Positions 44,804 to 52,527 of a stretch of DNA of 64,000 nucleotides are shown in pieces (the stretch's first letter is position 1; each line of letters starts with the position of its first letter). The stretch is from Anaerolineaceae bacterium. GTDB taxonomy: Bacteria > Chloroflexota > Anaerolineae > Anaerolineales > Anaerolineaceae. Location of the stretch: NCBI GenBank assembly GCA_029975475.1, contig JARKPB010000008.1, forward strand, positions 1,302,001 to 1,366,000, given 5' to 3'. Made by a program: the position numbers and the translations under genes. Under the pieces are notes generated by a model that was not told the origin of the DNA, did no database searches, and worked only from the letters and a program-made list of their open reading frames with translations.

Positions 44804-45700
44804 ATGTCCAATCTTTCCCTTCCAACCCTTCAGTTGATTCCCCTGCCAGACTGGCCGGATTATGAGCTGCTGGACAGCGGCAACGGCCAAAAACTGGAGC
44901 GCTACGGGCCTTACCGTTTTCGGCGGCCAGAGCCTGAAGCCATCTGGCAGCCTGCGCTCGCCGAGAAGCACTGGCAGGACGTTCACGCTGTCTTTATCCC
45001 TTCACCTGAGGAGAACGGCGGCCACTGGGAAGGGCGGCGCAAATTCCCGGAGCGCTGGCAGATGACCTATAAAGATCTGAAATTCTGGGTGCAGACGACC
45101 GCGTCCCGTCATCTGGGCGTGTTTCCCGAACAGGCCGGTCAGTGGGACTGGATTAATCAGCAGGTTCGCCAGGCAGGAAGACCGCTCAAAGTCTTGAATT
45201 TATTCGGCTACACCGGTCTGGCCAGTCTGGCAGCCGCCCAGGCCGGGGCGCAGGTCACGCATGTGGACGCTTCGCGAAAAATGATCGTATGGGCAAAGGA
45301 AAACCAGGCGCTCTCCGGTCTGGCGGAGGCGCCAATCCGCTGGATCGTGGATGATGCGCTGAAATTCGTCCAGCGAGAAGCCAGGCGCGATGCGGCGTAT
45401 GACGGCGTGATCCTTGACCCGCCAAAATTTGGGCGCGGTCCTAAAGGGGAAGTCTGGGAATTCTACCGGCTGCTGCCGGATTTGCTGCAAGCCTGTCAGG
45501 CGATTTTAAGCCGGCAGCCCGCCTTCCTGGTATTGACCGCCTACGCGGTGAAAGCCTCCGCGGTAACGCTGTATTATGCCCTGCTGGAAAAAATGAGCCG
45601 TTACGGGGGCGCGGTCAGCGCGGGGGAAGTGTTATTGAGCGAAAAGAGCGCCGGAAGGCAGATCGCGATGGCCATCTTTGGGCGCTGGAGCGCGCAATGA
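44804..45700 (+). CDS. Class I SAM-dependent rRNA methyltransferase, RlmI/RlmK-like
   Basis: The 298-residue protein has an N-terminal part with aromatic beta segments (about 1-110), then the Rossmann fold with SAM motif LNLFGYTGLASLAAAQAGA and VTHVDASRKMIVWAKEN, motif IV ILDPPKFGRGPKG and a YALLEKM end. NPPF-type motifs of other RNA or DNA methylases are replaced by DPPKFG, typical of RlmI-like m5C rRNA enzymes. The PUA domain of RlmI is not evident. A TACAAT at 44775-44780 may be the -10. The gene overlaps its neighbour by ATGA. Confidence 0.8.
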   Translation: MSNLSLPTLQLIPLPDWPDYELLDSGNGQKLERYGPYRFRRPEPEAIWQPALAEKHWQDVHAVFIPSPEENGGHWEGRRKFPERWQMTYKDLKFWVQTTASRHLGVFPEQAGQWDWINQQVRQAGRPLKVLNLFGYTGLASLAAAQAGAQVTHVDASRKMIVWAKENQALSGLAEAPIRWIVDDALKFVQREARRDAAYDGVILDPPKFGRGPKGEVWEFYRLLPDLLQACQAILSRQPAFLVLTAYAVKASAVTLYYALLEKMSRYGGAVSAGEVLLSEKSAGRQIAMAIFGRWSAQ

Positions 45701-46845
45701 CTCACCGGAATACTCTGCCCGCGATCCGGGAGGTGCGCTCCAATCAAGAGCTCAACCAGTTTATCCGCTTTCCCTGGAGCATTTACCGTCAGGATCCCAA
45801 CTGGGTCCCGCCGCTAATATCTGAGAGGACAAAACTGCTTGACCGGCAGGCAAACCCCTTCTGGCAGTCGGCCGAACTGGCCTGCTGGATCGCCTGGCGC
45901 GGAGATGAAGCAGTGGGAACCATCGCCGCCATTCTTGACCGCCACCGCAACGAGGTTCTGGGGCAGAAGATGGGTTCCTTCGGATTTTTCGAGTGCGTGC
46001 GAGAACCGGAAACCGCCAGAGCGCTGATCGAAACCGCTGAAGCCTGGCTGCGCGCGAGAGGAATGAAGCGCATCGTCGGTCTGCACAACCCAACACATTC
46101 AGATGAGATGGGATTGCTGGTTGAAGGCTTTGACAGCCGTCCGGCCGTGCTGGAGACGCACACCGCGCCGTATTATCCGGCTTATTTTGAGCAAATGGGA
46201 TACCGGCCTTATCAGGAACTGGTCGCCAGGCGCCTGTTTATCCCCAGACACGCCAGGCCGGAAGATCTGCTGCCCGGGCGGATGATTGAAATCGCCCGGC
46301 GGGTCACCAGCCGCCGGGATGTGCGCGTGCGGCCGGTCAATATGCGCGCCTGGGAAGAGGATATCGCCAGCGCCTGCCGGATTTACAACGCTGCCCTCGC
46401 GCCGCTGCCGGGCTATGTTGATATTCCGGAAGAGGAATTTCAACGGGCGGCGCGCGGCTTTCGGCCCATTATCGACCCCGAGATGGCTTTAGTGGCAGAA
46501 GTGGACGGACAGCCCGCAGCATTTGCCCTGGCTTTGCCAGATGCCAATCAAGCGCTGCAAAAAATGAACGGCCGCAGCGATATCCTGGCAGTGATCAGGT
46601 ATCTGTGGCACAGCCGCAGGCTGGAACAGCTTTCTTTTAAAATCCTGATGGTGCTACCAGAATTCCAGGGACGCGGGCTGGAATCGTTATTAATTCTGCG
46701 AATCACCGAACGCGCGCTGCAGAAAAAGTACCGCGTGGTCGAGATGTCGCTGACCGGCGACGAGAACCTGAAGAGCAACCGCCTGCAGGAACGCCTTGGA
46801 CTGCAGGTATACCGCCGGTATGTCATCTATCAGAAGGATTTGTAA
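45697..46845 (+). CDS. GNAT-superfamily acetyltransferase-like protein
   Basis: The protein has 382 residues. The N-terminal half reads VRSNQELNQFIRFPWSIYR and VPPLISERTKLLD. The middle contains a first partial GNAT-like unit (GTIAAILDRHRNEV ... IVGLHNPTHSDEMGLLVEGF). The C-terminal unit ends VLPEFQGRGLESLLI, with the acetyl-CoA pyrophosphate loop (Q-x-x-G-x-G type), and KSNRLQERLGLQVYRRYVIY. Substrate unknown. It is the second gene of a run with the methyltransferase and DUF1028. Confidence 0.72.
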   Translation: MTHRNTLPAIREVRSNQELNQFIRFPWSIYRQDPNWVPPLISERTKLLDRQANPFWQSAELACWIAWRGDEAVGTIAAILDRHRNEVLGQKMGSFGFFECVREPETARALIETAEAWLRARGMKRIVGLHNPTHSDEMGLLVEGFDSRPAVLETHTAPYYPAYFEQMGYRPYQELVARRLFIPRHARPEDLLPGRMIEIARRVTSRRDVRVRPVNMRAWEEDIASACRIYNAALAPLPGYVDIPEEEFQRAARGFRPIIDPEMALVAEVDGQPAAFALALPDANQALQKMNGRSDILAVIRYLWHSRRLEQLSFKILMVLPEFQGRGLESLLILRITERALQKKYRVVEMSLTGDENLKSNRLQERLGLQVYRRYVIYQKDL

Positions 46846-46856
46846 GGAGGCGAAAA

Positions 46857-47798
46857 ATGAAAAGAGCGCGTCATTTACCTGATATCCCGCGGGCGCACAC
46901 TTTTTCCATCATCGCCATTGACCGGGAAGAAGGATTAATGGGTGTGGGCGTGCAGTCGCACTGGTTCTCGGTCGGGTCGCGGGTCGCCTGGGCTGAAGCG
47001 GGCGTCGGCGTGGTCGCGACCCAGGCCATGGTCGAAGTGGGCTACGGACCGCGCGGGCTTTCCGCCCTGCGGGCGGGGAAAACCCCGGCAGAAGCGCTGG
47101 CAGAATTGCTCGCGGAGGATGCGCAGCGCGAGGTGCGCCAGGTGGCCATGCTGTCGGTGAACGCGCCGGCGGCCGCGCATACCGGGGCACTGTGCATTGC
47201 CGATGCCGGACATATCTGCGAAGCAGATTTCTCGGTCCAGGCGAACATGATGGTCAACGGGCGCGTCTGGCCGGCGATGGCGAACGCGTACCGCAGCGAA
47301 CATGGAAATTTCACCCGGCGCATGCTGGCCGCCTTGCAGGCTGGACAGGAAGCCGGGGGAGATATTCGCGGGCAGCAATCAGCCGCGCTTGTCATTGTGC
47401 GCACGACAGCCTCCGACCGCCCCTGGGAAGACCGGGTGCTCGATTTACGCGTGGAAGACCACCCCGAACCGATCGCTGAATTAACCCGCCTGGTTCAGGT
47501 GGCTGAAGCCTATGACCTGATGGATCGGGGAGATCAGCACATCAGCCGCGGCGAAACGGAAGCAGCCATGCAAGCCTACGCGCAGGCGGCCGCGCTGGCG
47601 CCGCATATCGCCGAACTTCCCTACTGGGAAGCGGTTACCCTGGCTGACCTTGGCCATCTTGAAGAGGCGCTGCCCATTTTTCGGGATGTATTCCGCCGCG
47701 ACCCGAACCTGATCGCGTTAACCCGACGGCTGGTACCGGCCAATATCCTCCACGTCACAGCTGAAACGCTGGAAATCATTTGCGCTCAGGGAAACTGA
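46857..47798 (+). CDS. DUF1028 protein with C-terminal TPR
   Basis: The protein has 313 residues. Residues 12 to about 215 match DUF1028, an Ntn-hydrolase-like fold: AHTFSIIAIDREEGLMGVGV, VGSRVAWAEAGVGVVATQA, GYGPRGLSALRAGKTPAEAL, then QANMMVNGRVWPAM. The tail (about 225-300) is one or two TPR units. Enzyme activity has not been clearly established for the family. AAGGAGG lies just before the ATG, 11 nt after the GNAT gene. Confidence 0.85.
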   Translation: MKRARHLPDIPRAHTFSIIAIDREEGLMGVGVQSHWFSVGSRVAWAEAGVGVVATQAMVEVGYGPRGLSALRAGKTPAEALAELLAEDAQREVRQVAMLSVNAPAAAHTGALCIADAGHICEADFSVQANMMVNGRVWPAMANAYRSEHGNFTRRMLAALQAGQEAGGDIRGQQSAALVIVRTTASDRPWEDRVLDLRVEDHPEPIAELTRLVQVAEAYDLMDRGDQHISRGETEAAMQAYAQAAALAPHIAELPYWEAVTLADLGHLEEALPIFRDVFRRDPNLIALTRRLVPANILHVTAETLEIICAQGN

Positions 47799-47843
47799 GA
47801 CCCGGCAGGCTGCTGAAAATCCGACCGGATTTTGCGCTGATCG

Positions 47844-47849
47844 TATAAT
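47844..47849 (+). promoter_or_regulatory. -10 element upstream of the repeat protein gene
   Basis: TATAAT, with a weak -35 (CCGACC at 17 nt). Confidence 0.5.
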
Positions 47850-47883
47850 TAAGTAAACGCTACCTTCGAAGGAGGATGCATCC

Positions 47884-48600
47884 ATGAGCGGCAATCAACT
47901 CGATCTGGCCCAGATATTTCAACTGGTGGCTAACAACCTGGCGCAAAGCCAGAGCGCCCTGAATCAGGCGGACACAGCCAACCACGATCACGGCGACAAC
48001 ATTGTGCAGATTTTCAATACCATCACCAAAGCCGTGCAAAGCCAAAAAGGCGAGCCCGTGGCAGCCCAACTGGCTCACGCCGGGAAAACACTCAGCGCGA
48101 TGAAGAGCGGTTCAGCCCAGCTGTATTCCAAAGGGTTGATTCAGGCTTCAAAAGAGTTTAAAGGAAAGACCCTCAATCAAGACACGCTGCCCATTCTGCT
48201 GCAGGCGCTGCTGGGCGGGGGAACACCGACGCCCAAGAAGGCGGAAAACCCGGGAATGGAAATGCTCGGACAGCTCCTGGGCGGCACGTCTGGCGGAGGC
48301 GTTAACCTATCAGACGGGGTGGACCTGAATGATATCCTTTCGCTGGGCGGGTCGCTGCTTGCCGGGCAGCAAAGCGGCAAAGGTGTCGATTTAACTGACG
48401 GGGTAGACATGAACGATCTGCTGGCGCTGGGCGGTTCGCTGCTGGGCGGTCAACAGCAGCGCAGCGCCAGCCCGCTGGAAACCATCATCGGTTCGTTCTT
48501 GAATAACTCGGCGGTCGGGTCCGGCTATCGGGCGCAATCCGGGCAGATTATCATCCAGACCATCCTGCAAATCCTGGCGGGCATGGCGGCGAAACGGTAA
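47884..48600 (+). CDS. Unrecognised protein with HDHGDN motif and duplicated Gly/Asp-rich repeat
   Basis: Not recognised. The protein has 238 residues. An N-terminal helical region (1-90) carries ANHDHGDNIVQIFNTI, slightly reminiscent of the DhaL/DAK2 phosphate-ATP region (GDGDHG), though I do not claim kinase function. The central region has two near-identical units: VNLSDGVDLNDILSLGGSLL followed by AGQQ, and VDLTDGVDMNDLLALGGSLL followed by GGQQ. They are spaced 33 residues apart. The end is a hydrophobic helix (SGQIIIQTILQILAGMAAK). There is no signal peptide. GGAGG precedes the ATG, and a hairpin terminator follows. Confidence 0.6.
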   Translation: MSGNQLDLAQIFQLVANNLAQSQSALNQADTANHDHGDNIVQIFNTITKAVQSQKGEPVAAQLAHAGKTLSAMKSGSAQLYSKGLIQASKEFKGKTLNQDTLPILLQALLGGGTPTPKKAENPGMEMLGQLLGGTSGGGVNLSDGVDLNDILSLGGSLLAGQQSGKGVDLTDGVDMNDLLALGGSLLGGQQQRSASPLETIIGSFLNNSAVGSGYRAQSGQIIIQTILQILAGMAAKR

Positions 48601-48653
48601 ATTAGAGAGTCTGCTCTCCCGGGCTGGAAAAATAGCCAAACACCGTGGGAAAC

Positions 48654-48695
48654 AACCTGCTGCCGGTAGTACAGACTGGCAGCAGGTTATTATTT
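48654..48695 (+). terminator. Hairpin terminator between convergent genes
   Basis: The stem AACCTGCTGCC/GGCAGCAGGTT with a 13-nt loop is followed by ATTATTT. The T-run is imperfect, and it may serve both convergent genes. Confidence 0.65.
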
Positions 48696-48706
48696 AAGCG
48701 GCATTC

Positions 48707-49789
48707 TTACTCTACACCCAGAGCGTAGCATTCAGCAGGACTGAGATACTGTTTGAAATCTTCGATAAAAAACGCTTTCTGACTGTAGCGTCCCGGTTCA
48801 TCTGCCCAGCGCCTGATTTCAGCCTGATATTCAGCCGCATCTTCATTCAGAGGTACCCAGACAATCAACTGGTATCCGGGCGTGTTGGGAATCGCCGTGC
48901 TTACCTCCAGCATCCACAACAGGGTCCCGTCATCCCGGTAGAACGGGACGGGGATCCCGGTGGACTGAGCCAGGGTGTGCTCCGGCGGGCAGGCGGTTTT
49001 TTCCCACATTTCATAAAACCGCGGGGTTCGGGAGAGCAGCTCCATTAAAGCTTCATAGCGAGGGTCTTTTATCTGCCGGAAATGCTCGGTCGCGGCTTTG
49101 AACCGCTCCAACTGCTGACAGTTATAAACTTCGGCATAGGGTCCGCGCAGCGAATAGCGCTGGCTGTCAGATTGATATTTCGGCTTTCCTTTTCGGCTGG
49201 CGGTCAATCGGTTCCACCAGGACCAGTGGCGCATATCCTCTTCCGCGTATCCCACCAGCGCCATTTCATAACAGGTGGAAGCCCGCACACACCAGTAAGG
49301 GTCAAGCACAAAACAGAAAACAGGCCATTCGGCGAAGCGGTTTTTCCAGTCGGCCGCGAAGGAGAAATTCGCCTGCCGTTCTCCTGTTTGAATTTCAAGG
49401 TCGTGTAACAAACGGTGCAGCTGGAGGCGGTTCTTGACAGGAACATCCCGATACAGGCGGATGATTTCGCGCAGTTCTGATGTGGCCATGACCGGGCGAG
49501 AACGGTGGGTGTGTTCGCGCAAAAACCACCTCACCAGGGCGACCACCCGGTTACCGCGGACCTCAGGGGACACACCGCTGACGCGGCGGGCTGATTCGCC
49601 GTCGCTGGTCCATTGTTTAAATGATTTATCGCCAATTTCGCCGATGCCTTCGCCCAGCGCGGGCAGCTCTTCCAGAATGGTGCGCGATTCAACCCCGGAA
49701 CGCCGCAACCAGAGGGAGAAGATCCGCCCGCTCTCCTGATCAGCGGTCTGGAAATCGTCTGTTCCAAAATTAGAAATCTCTTGAGCCAT
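48707..49789 (-). CDS. Putative HTH regulator with MmyB-like ligand domain
   Basis: The 360-residue protein has an N-terminal region (about 20-90) compatible with an XRE-like helix-turn-helix: SLWLRRSGVESRTILEELP and SFKQWTSDGESARRVSG. A second helical segment (about 95-140) follows. A central domain is rich in Trp and Tyr (VFCFVLDPYWCVRASTCYEM; RHWSWWNRL). It ends with SRTPRFYEMWEKT, which recalls the FxxxWxxH end of MmyB-type ligand-binding domains. The last 80 residues are mixed alpha/beta. Evidence is weak and a profile search is needed. It is divergent from the EIIC-like gene. Confidence 0.45.
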   Translation of the reverse strand: MAQEISNFGTDDFQTADQESGRIFSLWLRRSGVESRTILEELPALGEGIGEIGDKSFKQWTSDGESARRVSGVSPEVRGNRVVALVRWFLREHTHRSRPVMATSELREIIRLYRDVPVKNRLQLHRLLHDLEIQTGERQANFSFAADWKNRFAEWPVFCFVLDPYWCVRASTCYEMALVGYAEEDMRHWSWWNRLTASRKGKPKYQSDSQRYSLRGPYAEVYNCQQLERFKAATEHFRQIKDPRYEALMELLSRTPRFYEMWEKTACPPEHTLAQSTGIPVPFYRDDGTLLWMLEVSTAIPNTPGYQLIVWVPLNEDAAEYQAEIRRWADEPGRYSQKAFFIEDFKQYLSPAECYALGVE

Positions 49790-49820
49790 TTTTAGATTTA
49801 TTTGTCACCCAAATTTATGA

Positions 49821-49850
49821 TTGACCGATTACATTTCTAGCGGCTATAGT
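49821..49850 (+). promoter_or_regulatory. Promoter of the EIIC-like operon
   Basis: TTGACC (49821-49826), 18 nt, TATAGT (49845-49850). The predicted start is near 49857, giving a leader of about 107 nt. Confidence 0.7.
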
Positions 49851-49857
49851 TTGATTA

Positions 49858-49931
49858 TAGCGAGAATCGGAAAACTTGATCCAGGAAAAATCAGGGTAAA
49901 CCGGAACAGAGTGACGAAAGTGTTCTCGCTA
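49858..49931 (+). promoter_or_regulatory. Structured 5' leader, candidate RNA regulator
   Basis: Arms TAGCGAGAA (49858-49866) and TTCTCGCTA (49923-49931) are perfect 9-bp complements that enclose nested helices: CGG/CCG and CTTGAT/ATCAGG. A competing local hairpin, GAACA/TGTTC (the latter at 49921-49925), shares three bases with the right arm. The leader begins almost at the predicted transcription start, and the ribosome-binding GAGGAG lies about 20 nt further on. It does not match a riboswitch class I can name. Confidence 0.45.
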
Positions 49932-49963
49932 AACTTACCCACCCAATTTGAGGAGCGTGTGAG

Positions 49964-51526
49964 ATGAAAAAGATCGCAGTCATTGGCAGCAGCGGGGGAC
50001 ATCTATTCGTTCTGGGCGGAAAAGATCCCAAAGGATTGCTGGAAGAAATTGTCCGCCAATCGGAAGCGGCTGGTTTTCAAGTCAGCCATGTGGCGTTTGT
50101 CGCCGCTTCCACATCCATGGATCACGTGACCGAAAAAACCACCGCGGCGCTGTGGACTCAAACACCGCACGGGCTTGAAGCCGGAGACGCCCTATCACTG
50201 GAAGCAGCCAACGAAGCTGCAAAAGCCGAATCCGCCAAAATCGCCGAAGCCATTCGCAAGGGAGAAGTTGACGCGCTCATCATGGTCAGCGCTGATCCCA
50301 AAGGCATTAATAAAGAAGTCATCACTGCCGCGGCGGAAATGAAAATCCCGGTCGCCGGTACCGGCGGATCTTCCATGGCGGACGCAAGATCGCTGGGAGC
50401 GAATGTGATCGCCGCTTCTGGAACCACCGGGTCAACCAACCGCACCCGCGCGGTCGGGTATATCTCCGCCTTCGCCAGCGAATGGAAGACCAAATATACC
50501 CCCGTGATTGGCAAAGCCAGCGCAGTCGAAGCCGGGTCGGTCTGGCAGCGGATCAACTTCCGCAGCATCATGATGGGTTCTTTGCCTGGTTTCATCGCCA
50601 TGGCGTTGATCCTGGCTGTCGGGAAAATCCCGGCGTTATCTGAAAGCGTTGGGCCGCTGTTCGACACCCTGATCGCGGCGTTGCCGGTGATTGTGGCCGT
50701 CGTGGCAGCCAAACAGGTCTCGGGTCTTGAGGAAGTCGGGATCGTCGCCGGGGTTGTGGCCGGTGTGCTCTCCGTCAACGGCGGCATTCTGGGTGGCATC
50801 CTGGGCGGCATTCTGGCAGGGATTCTGGCAAACTATCTGCTGAACTGGTCCTTCCGAATGCGCTTTCCGACCACCACGGCCTCTCTGGTGGCCGGGGCGA
50901 TCAGCGGCCTGACTTCTGGTTTGATTATTTACTTTGTCCTGGCGCCAATCACCCTTTGGCTTGGCAACGGCGTGCGCTCGCTGATTGAATCCGCGCTGGC
51001 GTTTAGCCCGATTCTGGCCGGGGCGGTGGCCGGGTTATTGATCTGGCCGGCGATCATTGGCGGGGTTTACCACGCGGCGATCCTGCCGATTGTGCTGCTG
51101 GAAATGGAAACCACCGGCAACAGTTTTCTGGGCGCGATTGACATGACCGGCCTGGTGATGGTTTCCGCCGGCATTACCCTGGCAAACATTATTGCCCCGC
51201 GGGCGAAGAGCGAAGCCTCTGTGGCTGCTCCGGGCTTCCTGGTGAATGTGGGTTTCGGCACGTTCGTCGAAGCCGCGTATCCATTCATGTTCGCGGACAA
51301 GCGGATTTTCGGCACGGCGCTCTTTTCCGCGATGGTCTCAGGCGCGTTCTGCGGTTTCTTTAACGCGCGCGGCACCGCTTATGTCCCCTCCATTGTTGCG
51401 CCAACCCTGTCCAACAATCCGCTTGGGTTCCTGGTCTCGATGCTGGTGGCGATGGGCCTTGCCTGTATTTTGACCATCATCTTCAATAAAACCGCCAAGA
51501 AAAACGCCCCCGTGGAAGAGGCGTAA
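49964..51526 (+). CDS. PTS EIIC-like permease with Cys-free N-terminal domain
   Basis: The protein has 520 residues. Residues 1 to about 175 form a soluble alpha/beta domain (KKIAVIGSSGGHLFVLGGKDP; GEVDALIMVSADPKGINKEV; VAGTGGSSMADARSLGANV) with no cysteine, so it is not an ordinary phospho-Cys EIIB. From about 195, about nine hydrophobic helices follow the fructose-type EIIC pattern, with repeated GGILGGILGGILAG and PAIIGGVYHAAILPIVLLEME. No EI, HPr, EIIA or EIIB gene is visible. It may therefore transport without PTS phosphorylation or use partners elsewhere. GAGGAG precedes the ATG. It pairs with the TIM-barrel gene 21 nt downstream. Confidence 0.75.
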   Translation: MKKIAVIGSSGGHLFVLGGKDPKGLLEEIVRQSEAAGFQVSHVAFVAASTSMDHVTEKTTAALWTQTPHGLEAGDALSLEAANEAAKAESAKIAEAIRKGEVDALIMVSADPKGINKEVITAAAEMKIPVAGTGGSSMADARSLGANVIAASGTTGSTNRTRAVGYISAFASEWKTKYTPVIGKASAVEAGSVWQRINFRSIMMGSLPGFIAMALILAVGKIPALSESVGPLFDTLIAALPVIVAVVAAKQVSGLEEVGIVAGVVAGVLSVNGGILGGILGGILAGILANYLLNWSFRMRFPTTTASLVAGAISGLTSGLIIYFVLAPITLWLGNGVRSLIESALAFSPILAGAVAGLLIWPAIIGGVYHAAILPIVLLEMETTGNSFLGAIDMTGLVMVSAGITLANIIAPRAKSEASVAAPGFLVNVGFGTFVEAAYPFMFADKRIFGTALFSAMVSGAFCGFFNARGTAYVPSIVAPTLSNNPLGFLVSMLVAMGLACILTIIFNKTAKKNAPVEEA

Positions 51527-51547
51527 ACAAGATTACAGGAGGTTCCT

Positions 51548-52399
51548 ATGATTACTGGAGATATGCAGCGCAAGCGCGATTTCGGGATGAAGAAGGTGAA
51601 AGATGCCATCGCTGCCCACGGCGGGACGACCCTGCTGGCCACCGGGATCACCGGCGATGACGCCCGGTTTGCCCTGGCCGCCGTTCAGGCAGGCGCGAAG
51701 CTGCTGGAACCAAATCACCCGGCTGTGGCTCTGGCGCGCGGGCATAAAGGCGTCACGAGCATGCACGCGGCGGAAGAGGTCAGGCATGAAATCTTGATGG
51801 AAGAGATGGTCAAGGTCGTTGCCGGTGTGCGCGCGGTGGTCGGGCCGGAAATATTCATCACCGCGGGCGTGCCCGGATCATTCACCGAGACGATGCCGAC
51901 CCCGTTTACCGATGAACAGGCGTACGCCCTGGCGCGCGCCGGCGCGGACGGCATTCACACCCACAAATCCACCATCGAAGACCTGAAGGACGTGGTTGAC
52001 CTTTGCCATAAATACGGCATGCTGGTGGACGCTTACGTGGCGCACCCGGCAGACCGGCACCTGTTTGGCATCCCCGCTGAAACCCCCGAGCAGGTTGCCG
52101 ACACCGCCAAGCGCATGCAGGACATTGGCGTGGATTTGATCGGTTTGATGACCGGGATGAGCTACGAAGGCGTGGCTGCCGGGGAAATCGCGCCGCCGGT
52201 TCGCGCGCGTTTGGAAGCGATGCTAAAAGCCGTCAGCGTGCCCACCCTGGCAGAGGGCGGGATTAACAGCAAAAATTTCAAAGCCTTTATCGGCACCGGC
52301 GTGAACATCCTGGTGGTCGGAACGGCATTTGACGATGTCGCCCGTCAGGCCGTTCATGATTCCGTGCGGTCGTTTTTAGTCCGCCAGGATCGGGTTTAA
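51548..52399 (+). CDS. TIM-barrel sugar-phosphate enzyme-like protein
   Basis: The protein has 283 residues. Alternating beta-alpha units and a phosphate-gripper end (VPTLAEGGINSKNFKAFIGTG, then NILVVGTAFDD) match the HisA/HexA/NanE-like phosphate-binding barrel family. Additional landmarks are ADGIHTHKSTIEDLKDVVDL and MLVDAYVAHPADRHLF. I cannot assign a substrate. Its position 21 nt after the permease gene, with AGGAGG before the ATG, suggests that it works on the imported sugar phosphate or a derived metabolite. Confidence 0.7.
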   Translation: MITGDMQRKRDFGMKKVKDAIAAHGGTTLLATGITGDDARFALAAVQAGAKLLEPNHPAVALARGHKGVTSMHAAEEVRHEILMEEMVKVVAGVRAVVGPEIFITAGVPGSFTETMPTPFTDEQAYALARAGADGIHTHKSTIEDLKDVVDLCHKYGMLVDAYVAHPADRHLFGIPAETPEQVADTAKRMQDIGVDLIGLMTGMSYEGVAAGEIAPPVRARLEAMLKAVSVPTLAEGGINSKNFKAFIGTGVNILVVGTAFDDVARQAVHDSVRSFLVRQDRV

Positions 52400-52416
52400 C
52401 GGTATTGCCTCGGGAT

Positions 52417-52492
52417 GAGGAGCCATCCAGAAGTGGATGGCTCCTCAAATATTAACGGGCATCAGCGCAACCCGCAGCCTGTCTGCGGGTTG
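52417..52492 (+). terminator. Tandem hairpins after the TIM-barrel gene
   Basis: Hairpin one: GAGGAGCCATCC/GGATGGCTCCTC (52417-52446), with only a weak AT tail. Hairpin two: CAACCCGCAG/CTGCGGGTTG (52468-52492). These probably end or attenuate the upstream operon before pfaD. No clear promoter is seen for pfaD in the spacer. Confidence 0.55.
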
Positions 52493-52527
52493 TAGTCTGC
52501 ATAGTCACAACGAAACAGGTGAATCCC

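Noticed and set aside
47884-48600. DhaL-type kinase subunit
   Set aside because: Only a short HDHGDN resemblance; the rest of the DhaL pattern is missing.
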